Of a stretch of DNA of 6,447 nt, positions 1 through 5,220 are shown in pieces; position 1 is the first letter of the stretch, and every line of letters begins with the position of its first letter. The notes beneath the pieces were generated by a model. It made no database searches. It was not told the origin of the DNA and saw only the letters and a list, made by a program, of their open reading frames with translations. The stretch is from positions 1 through 6,447 of the forward strand of contig JBMNSQ010000096.1 in assembly GCA_050945275.1 (NCBI GenBank), written 5' to 3'. The stretch is from JAAYWY01 sp050945275 (GTDB lineage Bacteria; Bacillota; DTU030; DUMP01). Both the position numbers and the translations under genes were made by a program.

Positions 1-156
1 CAAAGGGAACTTAATATCCCTATTAAGTGGTTAGGAGTGGGTGAAGGAAGCGACGATTTAGAGGCTTTTGATGCGCAGGCTTTTGTGGGCGCCTTACTAG
101 AAAATTCTACGCCCAATTCTGAGCAAGCTCTTGACACTAAGGTGGTCTCCCAGTAG
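1..156 (+). CDS. ftsY: FtsY, signal recognition particle receptor GTPase (3' end only)
   Basis: This is the last 51 codons of an open frame that enters from the left edge and ends at TAG 154-156. The visible protein begins QRELNIPIKWLGVGEGSDDL and continues with EAFDAQAFVGALLE. That matches the C-terminal end of SRP-type GTPase domains, where the IPIKxxGVGE(G) closing loop, the DDLxxFD segment and the last helix FVxALL follow each other. FtsY is the membrane-associated GTPase that docks Ffh-ribosome complexes at the translocon. The choice of FtsY over Ffh rests on the FDAxxFVxAL ending without an M domain, and on ylxM-ffh lying directly downstream. After the conserved helix there is a non-conserved tail of about 17 residues (NSTPNSEQALDTKVVSQ). 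Its codons also carry the -35 box of the next promoter. The P-loop and the other G motifs lie outside the window. Confidence 0.93.
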   Translation, partial: QRELNIPIKWLGVGEGSDDLEAFDAQAFVGALLENSTPNSEQALDTKVVSQ

Positions 157-159
157 AAT
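131..159 (+). promoter_or_regulatory. sigma-A-type promoter for ylxM-ffh, overlapping the end of ftsY
   Basis: TTGACA at 131-136 is a perfect -35 box. Exactly 17 bp later TAGAAT at 154-159 is a 5/6 match to the -10 consensus. The first three bases of the -10 box are the TAG stop codon of ftsY. The predicted transcription start is about 165-167, giving a leader of roughly 36-38 nt before the ylxM ATG at 203. The match is seen directly; activity is inferred. Any role would be to let ylxM-ffh and downstream genes be transcribed independently of ftsY. Confidence 0.7.
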
Positions 160-202
160 AGATTAGGGTGTAAAGTAGTTTTACTTAACAGGGGTTGTAG
201 GC

Positions 203-562
203 ATGGAATCTCGGGTTCGCATGGCCTTGCTATATGATTTTTACGGTTCTCTTCTTACCAAGAGACAGCAGCATTTTATGGAATTATATTTTGGTGAGGA
301 CTTGTCTTTGGGTGAGATCGCCGCTGAGTTCAAGGTTAGTCGGCAAGCTGTCTATGACATTCTAAACAGGGCCGAAGCTTCTTTACAAGGATATGAACGG
401 CGGCTAAAGTTGGTAGAACGGTTTTTTGTCGAAAAGGATCAGCTGGCTAAGCTAAAGCAGTTAGTATCTAAATTGATAATAAGTGGGCTTACCCCGAGCC
501 AAGAAAGAATAACGCATGAGATTATGGCCCAAATTGAGGCCATGGGCCCGGAGGGTGATTAA
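203..562 (+). CDS. ylxM: YlxM, winged-helix protein associated with the SRP pathway
   Basis: This small 119-residue protein belongs to the YlxM/p13 family, which is nearly always encoded next to ffh or ftsY in Firmicutes. The N-terminal part resembles a sigma-70 region 4-like helix-turn-helix. Residues 17-33 (LLTKRQQHFMELYFGED) lead into a helix-turn-helix at about 35-58, with LGEIAAEFKVSRQAVYDIL as the core. The rest, about 60-115, is predicted helical and charged. Family members are described as modulators or partners of the SRP (in Streptococcus YlxM interacts with SRP components), although the fold looks like a transcription factor. ATG 203 is preceded by AGGGG at 190-194, eight bases upstream. 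The stop TAA 560-562 is followed at once by the ffh ATG, so the two genes are very likely translationally coupled. Family assignment is firm; the molecular role is not settled. Confidence 0.93.
   Translation: MESRVRMALLYDFYGSLLTKRQQHFMELYFGEDLSLGEIAAEFKVSRQAVYDILNRAEASLQGYERRLKLVERFFVEKDQLAKLKQLVSKLIISGLTPSQERITHEIMAQIEAMGPEGD
550..559 (+). promoter_or_regulatory. ribosome binding site of ffh inside the ylxM 3' end
   Basis: GGAGGGTGAT is close to the full anti-Shine-Dalgarno complement and lies 8 nt (counted from GGAGG) before ATG 563. It encodes the last residues of YlxM. Ribosomes finishing ylxM therefore end on top of the ffh start, which fits coupled translation. Confidence 0.8.
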
Positions 563-1900
563 ATGCTGGAGAGCTTAACAGAAAAGATCCAAGGTGCTCT
601 AAAAAAGCTGAGCGGCAAAGGCCGCTTGACCGAGCTAGATGTTAAGGCGGCTTTGAGGGAAGTTCGTTTAGCGCTATTAGAGGCTGATGTTAACTACAAG
701 GTAGTAAAGGAATTTATCGGGCGGGTGCAAGAGAAGGCAGTGGGCCAGGAGGTCTTAAGTAGTCTTACCCCTGCCCAGCAGGTAATTAAGGTAGTTCAAG
801 AAGAACTAACCGTTTTATTGGGAACAGAGGCTGTGCGACTAGGACGCGCTGATACAGGCCCCACAGTATACATGATGGTGGGGCTGCAAGGGGCGGGCAA
901 GACTACTACGGCAGCAAAATTAGCACGAATGATGGTTAAAGAGGGTCGTCGTCCGCTTTTGGTAGCGGCCGATGTCTATCGTCCGGCAGCTATTAAGCAG
1001 TTACAAATACTAGGGGACAACTTAAAGATATCGGTATTTAGTATGGGAGAACAAGATCCAGTAGCTATTGCTTTAGCTGCCAGGGAGAAGGCTCGGCGGG
1101 AACTTTATGACATAGTCTTGATCGATACTGCTGGGCGGCTTCATATCGATGAAGATATGATGTCAGAGCTGGTGACAATAAAAGAGAATATCGAGCCTAC
1201 AGAAACCTTGTTAGTAGTGGATGCTATGACCGGACAGGATGCCGTTACGGCGGCGGGAGCTTTTCAGGAGAAGCTAGGGATTACTGGCTGTATTTTAACT
1301 AAGCTTGACGGCGATGCTCGAGGAGGGGCAGCGCTATCAGTGCGAGCGGTCACTGGCGTACCGATTAAGTTTATTGGTGTCGGTGAGGATACCGATTCTT
1401 TGCAGGTATTTCACCCTGACAGGCTGGCGGCACGTATTCTTGGTATGGGTGATGTGCTAACGCTAATTGAAAAAGCTCAACAAACGATGGACGCGAAAAC
1501 ATCAAAGGAATTGGAACAAAAGCTACGTCGTGCTCAGTTTACATTAGAAGATTTCCGGACTCAGCTGCAGGAAGTACGTAAAATGGGTCCCATGGATCAG
1601 TTATTAGGACATTTGCCTGGCTTCGGGCAGCTAAAAAAGATGCCGGGTTTTAAGGTGGATGAAAAGGAACTGGCCCGGGTAGAAGCGCTAATTTCGTCTA
1701 TGACAGCGGAGGAGCGCACCTTTCCGGAAATTATCGATGCCAGCCGCAAACGACGCATTGCTCGTGGAAGTGGTACCAAGGTCCAAGATGTTAATCGCTT
1801 ACTAAAGCAATTTGCGGACATGAAGAAGTTATTAAAGCAGTTTGGACGCCTAGAGAAAAAAGGTAGAGGTCAGCTACCGCTAGGACCATTTTTCCAGTAA
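563..1900 (+). CDS. ffh: Ffh, signal recognition particle protein (SRP54 homologue)
   Basis: Ffh is the SRP GTPase that binds signal peptides and the 4.5S/6S RNA, and delivers ribosome-nascent chains to FtsY. At 445 residues it has the normal family length. The N domain spans about 1-95, with RLTELDVKAALREVRLALLEADV. The G domain follows: P-loop GLQGAGKT at 107-114, DVYRPAA at 137-143, DTAGR at 188-192 and TKLDGDARGG at 246-255. The M domain spans about 295-430 and contains the SRP54 RNA-binding signature around 389-417 (IIDASRKRRIARGSG then VNRLLKQF). The finger-loop region (341-364) and the C-terminal helix carry few methionines, with F and L in places where many homologues have M. The ATG at 563 directly abuts the ylxM stop, and GGAGGGTGAT at 550-559 is the ribosome binding site, lying inside ylxM. 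All GTPase motifs look intact. Confidence 0.98.
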   Translation: MLESLTEKIQGALKKLSGKGRLTELDVKAALREVRLALLEADVNYKVVKEFIGRVQEKAVGQEVLSSLTPAQQVIKVVQEELTVLLGTEAVRLGRADTGPTVYMMVGLQGAGKTTTAAKLARMMVKEGRRPLLVAADVYRPAAIKQLQILGDNLKISVFSMGEQDPVAIALAAREKARRELYDIVLIDTAGRLHIDEDMMSELVTIKENIEPTETLLVVDAMTGQDAVTAAGAFQEKLGITGCILTKLDGDARGGAALSVRAVTGVPIKFIGVGEDTDSLQVFHPDRLAARILGMGDVLTLIEKAQQTMDAKTSKELEQKLRRAQFTLEDFRTQLQEVRKMGPMDQLLGHLPGFGQLKKMPGFKVDEKELARVEALISSMTAEERTFPEIIDASRKRRIARGSGTKVQDVNRLLKQFADMKKLLKQFGRLEKKGRGQLPLGPFFQ

Positions 1901-1912
1901 GGCAGCATATTG

Positions 1913-1923
1913 AAAGGAGGTGA
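1913..1923 (+). promoter_or_regulatory. ribosome binding site that sets the rpsP start
   Basis: AAAGGAGGTGA is a complete match to the 16S 3' end complement. GGAGG ends 7 nt before ATG 1928. This rules out the in-frame TTG at 1910, because a ribosome starting there would translate the Shine-Dalgarno sequence itself. Confidence 0.9.
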
Positions 1924-1927
1924 GTGT

Positions 1928-2215
1928 ATGGTAAAAATTCGGTTACGCCGTATGGGTGCGAAAAAGGCCCCTAGTTACCGATTAGTGGTGGCCGATTCGC
2001 GCATGCCAAGAGACGGGCGTTTTATTGAGTCTATCGGCTATTATAATCCGACCCGTGAGCCGGTGGTCATCGAGATAGAGGAAGAGAAAGCTCTGTCATG
2101 GTTAAAGCAGGGAGCGCAGGCTTCGGATACGGTGATACGGTTGTTTAAACAGACGGGGATCTGGGACAAGTTTATGGCTTTGAAGGGCAAAGACAAGGAA
2201 GCTTTGCAGGTTTAA
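1928..2215 (+). CDS. rpsP: 30S ribosomal protein S16 (bS16)
   Basis: bS16 is a primary assembly protein of the 30S body that binds 16S rRNA. The protein begins MVKIRLRRMGAKKAPSYRLV, followed by VADSRMPRDGRFIESIGYYNP at 21-41 and GAQASDTV around 62-69. These are the conserved S16 blocks in order. The length is 95 residues, with a charged tail of about 17 residues after the core (WDKFMALKGKDKEALQV), which is common in this family. I place the start at ATG 1928 and not at the upstream in-frame TTG 1910. The perfect Shine-Dalgarno sequence sits between the two, and S16 proteins start with MxKIRL. It opens the rpsP-khpA-ylqD-rimM-trmD block 27 nt after ffh and has one of the best ribosome binding sites in the window, as expected for an abundant ribosomal protein. 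Confidence 0.97.
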   Translation: MVKIRLRRMGAKKAPSYRLVVADSRMPRDGRFIESIGYYNPTREPVVIEIEEEKALSWLKQGAQASDTVIRLFKQTGIWDKFMALKGKDKEALQV

Positions 2216-2228
2216 GGGGGGCTGCCAG

Positions 2229-2465
2229 ATGCGGGAGCTATTAGAGGTTATTGCCAAGGCGTTAGTCAACAATCCCGATGCTGTAAGTGTGAACGAGGTA
2301 GAAGGGGAAACGTCGGTTGTGTTGGAACTTAGGGTTGCCCCGGAGGATATGGGTAAAGTCATTGGAAAGCAAGGGAGAATTGCGCGCGCTATCCGCACGG
2401 TGGTCCGATCGGCCTGGGCTAAGGATGGACGCCGAGTAATGATTGAGATTATGGAGCAATCTTAA
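2229..2465 (+). CDS. khpA: KhpA (YlqC), small KH-domain RNA-binding protein
   Basis: This is a 78-residue single KH domain (type II-like, UPF0109/YlqC family). The nucleic-acid-binding GxxG loop is GKQG at 46-49 within MGKVIGKQGRIARAIRTVV. It is preceded by the beta strand VVLELRV and followed by the strand RRVMIEIME. In other Firmicutes KhpA pairs with KhpB (Jag/EloR) and binds many RNAs, affecting cell elongation and division; that role is known for the family, not shown here. The gene lies 13 nt after rpsP with a G-rich ribosome binding site (AAGGGGGG, 2213-2220) overlapping the rpsP stop region. Placement between rpsP and rimM is the standard Firmicute arrangement. The length is typical and no key residue is missing. 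Confidence 0.95.
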   Translation: MRELLEVIAKALVNNPDAVSVNEVEGETSVVLELRVAPEDMGKVIGKQGRIARAIRTVVRSAWAKDGRRVMIEIMEQS

Positions 2466-2471
2466 ATAGTT

Positions 2472-2480
2472 GGGGGTGAG
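2472..2480 (+). promoter_or_regulatory. ribosome binding site supporting the GTG start of ylqD
   Basis: GGGGGTGAG lies with its GGGGG block 7 nt before GTG 2484. That is the same spacing as for rpsP, rbgA and rnhB in this window, and it decides the non-ATG start. Confidence 0.75.
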
Positions 2481-2483
2481 GCT

Positions 2484-2885
2484 GTGCTGGTAAAGAGATC
2501 AATCACATTAAAAGCATTGGCTACTCCCGAATTTAGAAAGGAAATGCTCCAAGACCTACAAACTACGATGCAACGACTGGAGTTAGAATTGCAACAGATA
2601 GAATTTCAGGGCAAAAGGATGTTGCTAGAAGCAGAAAAGCAAGGCTTGCAACAAGTAACATCGACAAAGCAACAAATCGAACAAGAGAAAGAAAAACGGC
2701 TAGAGATGCGGGAGCGTCTTAGGCAGAAAATGGCCGAGGTAAGAAGCTGGGTAGAAGGCCAAGAGGTAGTACAGGGAGCGGTTGAGGGTTGGGTTAAAGT
2801 TAAGCCGGGTGATGATATTGCTCGTATCCTGGGGGCGGAAATTGTGATCGAAAACGGTAAAATTGTTGAGCTTAGGCATGAATAG
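2484..2885 (+). CDS. ylqD: YlqD family protein, coiled-coil, function unknown
   Basis: This 133-residue protein starts at GTG 2484. Position between khpA and rimM, size and architecture identify it as YlqD; the family has no established function. Residues 1-14 (MLVKRSITLKALAT) look like a short beta-containing N-terminus. Residues about 16-90 form a long charged coiled coil rich in glutamine (15 Gln in the protein, 12 of them between residues 23 and 67). Residues about 92-131 appear to be a small beta-rich end, with VVQGAVEGWVKVKPGDDI and then AEIVIENGKIVEL. No signal peptide or membrane segment is visible, so it is probably cytoplasmic. The last 8 nt overlap the start of rimM, suggesting coupled translation. 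The constant neighbourhood with ribosome maturation genes hints at a ribosome- or RNA-related role, which is inference only. Confidence 0.85.
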   Translation: MLVKRSITLKALATPEFRKEMLQDLQTTMQRLELELQQIEFQGKRMLLEAEKQGLQQVTSTKQQIEQEKEKRLEMRERLRQKMAEVRSWVEGQEVVQGAVEGWVKVKPGDDIARILGAEIVIENGKIVELRHE

Positions 2886-3393
2886 AGATCATCTAGTATC
2901 TATCGGCCAGATTGTGTCAGCACATGGTGTGCAAGGTGAAATGAAGGTAGAATTGTTTACCGATTTTCCCGAGCGTATCCACCGACTGAAAGATGTATAT
3001 ACGGTGGGGAAAAACCGAATTATGGGGCCCTACCAGGTTCTTGGAGCACGTCTGGCAGCAAACCGAGCAATTGTAGCCCTAGAGGGCATAACAAGCCCAG
3101 AAGCAGCTGGGGCCCTGCGCGGCTTGGAGCTGGCGGTAACAAAAGACCAAGTAGTTTCGCTGCCGGAAGGACACTATTACTATTTTCAGTTGGTAGGCTT
3201 AGATGTTTATTCCGATAATGATGAGTATCTAGGTGTCTTGACACGAGTGTTGCCCTTCCCGGCGAACGATGTTTATGTAGTACGGACAGTTGAACAAAAT
3301 GAGATATTGCTACCGGCGACGCGGGAAGTGGTGCGCCAAATCGATCTTGAGGCCGGCCAGATGGTAGTTCATTTATTGCCAGGACTACGCTAA
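2878..3393 (+). CDS. rimM: RimM, 16S rRNA / 30S maturation factor
   Basis: RimM helps late maturation of the 30S head and binds ribosomal protein S19. From ATG 2878 the protein is 171 residues, the usual RimM length. The N-terminal RimM barrel (about 5-95) opens with VSIGQIVSAHGVQGEMKVEL and FTDFPERI. The C-terminal PRC barrel (about 98-170) contains HYYYFQLVGLDV, YLGVLTRVLPFPANDVYVV and the closing ILLPAT...HLLPGL. The tyrosine cluster at 100-102, the region linked to S19 binding in the family, is present. An in-frame TTG at 2863 would add five residues, but it has no Shine-Dalgarno sequence, and RimM proteins usually begin just before the VxIGQIVxxHG block. The ATG overlaps the last 8 nt of ylqD and has only a weak ribosome binding site (TTAGG), so translation probably depends on ribosomes leaving ylqD. 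Confidence 0.95.
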   Translation: MNRDHLVSIGQIVSAHGVQGEMKVELFTDFPERIHRLKDVYTVGKNRIMGPYQVLGARLAANRAIVALEGITSPEAAGALRGLELAVTKDQVVSLPEGHYYYFQLVGLDVYSDNDEYLGVLTRVLPFPANDVYVVRTVEQNEILLPATREVVRQIDLEAGQMVVHLLPGLR

Positions 3394-3405
3394 GGGGAAA
3401 ATAGT

Positions 3406-4146
3406 ATGCGGCTAGATATTCTTACTTTGTTTCCGGGCATGTTCTCTGGTCCACTGGAAGAAAGCATTATCAAACGAGCTCGGGACAAAGAATTGGTAGA
3501 TATCCACATCATCAATATCCGAGACTACAGTATCGACAAGCATCGCTCGGTGGACGACTATCCCTTTGGCGGAGGTAGTGGCATGATTATGCAGGTGGAT
3601 CCTGTAGCTCGAGCCGTTCGCACGGCCGATCCGACAAGTTCGGCTCGTGTGATTTTGACTTGTCCTCAAGGGAAGGTGTTTAACCAAGAATTAGCCTGGG
3701 AACTGGCCAAGGAAAAGCACCTGCTGATTATTTGTGGCCATTATGAAGGGATCGATGAGCGGGTACGTGAGGTTTTAGTTACCGACGAAATTTCCATCGG
3801 TGACTATGTGTTAACTGGCGGGGAAATTCCAGCTTTAGTATTGGCCGATGCTGTCATCCGGCTACTTCCAGGAGCTTTAGGAGCCGACGATGCCGCTCGC
3901 GAAGACTCATTTAGCACCGGTCTATTAGAGTACCCGCAATATACAAGACCTAAAGTATGGGAAGGCCGGGTTGTACCACCGGTGCTTCTATCGGGAAACC
4001 ACGAGCAGATAAGGCTTTGGCGTCGTAGAGAGGCTTTGGCTAGGACCATTAAACGGCGCCCAGAACTGTTGTCGTTATCCAATCTATCCGAGGAAGATTT
4101 GAAGCTATTGGCCGAAATCGAACGCGAGCGTGAACGCGATGGATAG
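3406..4146 (+). CDS. trmD: TrmD, tRNA (guanine-N1)-methyltransferase, m1G37
   Basis: TrmD methylates G37, next to the anticodon, using S-adenosylmethionine, and so prevents +1 frameshifting. At 246 residues it has the expected length. The knotted SPOUT domain shows MRLDILTLFPGMF, VDDYPFGGGSGMIM (49-62), GHYEGIDER (111-119) and DEISIGDYVLTGGEIPAL (127-144). The EDSF motif carries the likely catalytic Asp at 167, followed by GLLEYPQYTRP. The C-terminal tRNA-binding domain begins with VPPVLLSGNHEQIRLWRR. ATG 3406 is preceded by AAGGGGAAA (3392-3400), which overlaps the rimM stop codon, 12 nt downstream of rimM. All signature residues are intact. TrmD is the last gene before a 121-nt gap with a new promoter, so rplS can be expressed separately from it. 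Confidence 0.98.
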   Translation: MRLDILTLFPGMFSGPLEESIIKRARDKELVDIHIINIRDYSIDKHRSVDDYPFGGGSGMIMQVDPVARAVRTADPTSSARVILTCPQGKVFNQELAWELAKEKHLLIICGHYEGIDERVREVLVTDEISIGDYVLTGGEIPALVLADAVIRLLPGALGADDAAREDSFSTGLLEYPQYTRPKVWEGRVVPPVLLSGNHEQIRLWRRREALARTIKRRPELLSLSNLSEEDLKLLAEIERERERDG

Positions 4147-4151
4147 TTAGG

Positions 4152-4180
4152 TTGTTTTGCCAGTAATCATATGATATAAT
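4152..4180 (+). promoter_or_regulatory. extended -10 promoter in front of rplS
   Basis: TATAAT at 4175-4180 is a perfect -10 box and is preceded by TG at 4172-4173, giving the extended form TGATATAAT. A weak -35 (TTGTTT, 4152-4157) sits exactly 17 bp upstream. The predicted start is about 4186-4188, leaving a leader of about 80 nt before rplS. It lies just after the trmD stop and would supply rplS, and perhaps lepB-rbgA-rnhB, with its own transcript. Box matches are seen; activity is inferred. Confidence 0.75.
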
Positions 4181-4184
4181 AGCG

Positions 4185-4235
4185 CCTGTTCAAAACGAGG
4201 GGCAAGATACCCTACAGGTTAAGAGGTTTTCGAAC
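4185..4235 (+). promoter_or_regulatory. structured rplS leader, candidate L19 autoregulatory element
   Basis: Two competing folds can be drawn. In the first, CCTGT (4185-4189) pairs with ACAGG (4214-4218), stacked on AGGG (4198-4201) with CCCT (4210-4213). In the second, GTTCAAAAC (4188-4196) pairs with GTTTTCGAAC (4226-4235), giving 9 bp with one bulged C at 4231 and the AGGG/CCCT hairpin kept inside. The two share 4188-4189, so the long helices exclude each other or form a pseudoknot. Ribosomal protein leaders upstream of rplS are known in Firmicutes (L19 leader family). I could not compare this one with the consensus, so the assignment is by position and foldability. Confidence 0.5.
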
Positions 4236-4253
4236 TATACACACTTAGCTAGG

Positions 4254-4260
4254 AAGGAGG
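4254..4260 (+). promoter_or_regulatory. ribosome binding site of rplS
   Basis: AAGGAGG ends 7 nt before ATG 4268 and 4 nt before the adjacent ATG 4265. Five other genes here (ffh, rpsP, ylqD, rbgA and rnhB) have 7-8 nt after the GGAGG-type block, which favours 4268. Confidence 0.75.
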
Positions 4261-4267
4261 TCAGATG

Positions 4268-4612
4268 ATGGATCTTCTACAATCGGTGGAAAATGAACAC
4301 CTACGGACTGATATTCCTGAATTTAGCCCTGGGGATACGGTACGAGTACATGTTAAAGTAGTGGAAGGCAACCGTGAGCGCATTCAGGTTTTTGAAGGAG
4401 TTGTCATAGCACGTCGTGGCAGCGGATCACAGGAGACTTTTACTGTGCGCAGAGTATCGTATGGTGTCGGGGTGGAAAGAGTATTTCCTGTTAACAGCCG
4501 TCGGGTTGACAAGATAGAAGTAATGCGCCGTGGCCAAGTCCGTCGGGCAAAGCTTTACTATCTGCGCAAACTATCCGGTAAAGCGGCTCGTATTAAGGAG
4601 AAACGTAGTTAG
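4268..4612 (+). CDS. rplS: 50S ribosomal protein L19 (bL19)
   Basis: bL19 sits at the 30S-50S interface of the large subunit. The protein is 114 residues from ATG 4268, or 115 if the preceding ATG at 4265 is used. The sequence is diagnostic: LRTDIPEFSPGDTVRVHVKV, EGNRERIQVFEGVVIARRG, ETFTVRRVSYGVGVERVFPV and finally RRAKLYYLRKLSGKAARIKE. No block is missing. The start is ambiguous between tandem ATGATG codons; I prefer the second because its distance to GGAGG is 7 nt. The gene has its own promoter and a foldable leader, and a hairpin follows its stop, so it may be partly a separate transcription unit within the operon. That would allow L19 to be made in larger amounts than TrmD and RimM. Confidence 0.97.
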   Translation: MDLLQSVENEHLRTDIPEFSPGDTVRVHVKVVEGNRERIQVFEGVVIARRGSGSQETFTVRRVSYGVGVERVFPVNSRRVDKIEVMRRGQVRRAKLYYLRKLSGKAARIKEKRS

Positions 4613-4619
4613 TCTCAGA

Positions 4620-4654
4620 CGGGGACTGCCAAAGTCCCTGCTTTCATTCGTATT
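4620..4654 (+). terminator. hairpin after rplS, weak terminator or attenuator
   Basis: GGGACT (4622-4627) and AGTCCC (4633-4638) form a 6-bp stem around the loop GCCAA. A G-T and a C-G pair (4620-4621 with 4639-4640) extend it to 8 bp. The following bases CTTTCATTCGTATT are T-rich but broken by other bases, so full termination is doubtful. No good promoter is visible between here and lepB, so partial read-through, or a 3'-end stabilising hairpin for the rplS message, is more likely than a strict stop. Confidence 0.45.
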
Positions 4655-4683
4655 GATGGTAAGAGTAGGCGGAGGGGTTAGGA

Positions 4684-5211
4684 ATGGGAAAGATGCCAAA
4701 AGTAGTGTGGGAGTATATACAGAGTGTTGTGCTGGCGGTTGTGTTGGCCTTGTTTATTATAACTTTTGTTGTGCAGTCTTTCATTGTTACCGGCCCCTCT
4801 ATGGAACCCACTCTAAGGTCGGGGGAACGGCTCCTGATTAATAAGTTTATTTATCGCTTCTCTGAACCGAGGCGTGGAGATGTTGTTGTTTTTCATCCTC
4901 AAGCCAGACCCCGAGAGGACTACATAAAAAGGGTTATTGGTGTGGCCGGTGAAACGGTGGAAATTCGTGATGGGAAAGTATGGGTGGATGGTACAGATTT
5001 GACAGAGTCTTATATCAAAGAGCCCACTTATGGTCAGTTTGGCCCTGTTCGGATACCACAAGGGAAGATATTTGTACTAGGTGACAACCGTAACAATAGC
5101 CAAGATAGCCGATATCAAGAAGTGGGATTAGTTTCTTTAAAAAGCATTACTGGGAAGGCTTTGATTCGCTACTGGCCATTTAAGCGGATCATGGTATTTG
5201 GTCGCCCATAA
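4684..5211 (+). CDS. lepB: type I signal peptidase (SipS/LepB family)
   Basis: This membrane serine protease removes signal peptides from exported proteins on the outer face of the membrane. The 175-residue size and single transmembrane segment (about 12-33) are those of the Gram-positive Sip type, shorter than the E. coli enzyme. The catalytic Ser39 lies in TGPSMEPTL, directly after the membrane helix. The general-base Lys82 lies in DYIKRVIG. The remaining signature boxes are RRGDVVVF (63-70) and GDNRNNSQDSR (133-143). ATG 4684 follows GGAGGGG (4671-4677) with 8 nt after GGAGG. It lies 71 nt after rplS, behind a hairpin. Its place among SRP and ribosome genes links targeting with signal-peptide removal. 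Such enzymes often exist in several copies per genome, so this may not be the only one. Confidence 0.96.
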   Translation: MGKMPKVVWEYIQSVVLAVVLALFIITFVVQSFIVTGPSMEPTLRSGERLLINKFIYRFSEPRRGDVVVFHPQARPREDYIKRVIGVAGETVEIRDGKVWVDGTDLTESYIKEPTYGQFGPVRIPQGKIFVLGDNRNNSQDSRYQEVGLVSLKSITGKALIRYWPFKRIMVFGRP

Positions 5212-5220
5212 CAAGATCCT

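Noticed and set aside
170..184. GTAAA/TTTAC inverted repeat in the ylxM leader as a terminator after ftsY
   Set aside because: The stem is only 5 bp and A/T-rich, with no T-tract after it. It lies downstream of the predicted promoter, so it is at most a weak leader hairpin.
601..607. A AAA AAG heptamer near the 5' end of ffh as a frameshift site
   Set aside because: A -1 shift meets a stop after about a dozen codons and gives only a tiny peptide. It is better explained as ordinary Leu-Lys-Lys codons.
3804..4082. Minus-strand open frames such as this one (also 1597-1821, 2102-2398, 3020-3244, 3412-3687, 4813-5061, 5370-5630, 5968-6153)
   Set aside because: All lie opposite conserved genes on the + strand, lack convincing ribosome binding sites, and give translations with no recognisable motif.
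4530..4841. 103-residue + strand open frame overlapping the rplS end and the lepB start
   Set aside because: It is a different frame across two well-supported genes, with a Cys/Val-rich, low-complexity translation and no family resemblance.
4999..5027. TTGACA inside lepB as a possible internal promoter for rbgA
   Set aside because: At 17 bp spacing the -10 position reads GCCCAC. Other TTGACA matches at about 3239 (rimM) and 4505 (rplS) also lack a -10 box.
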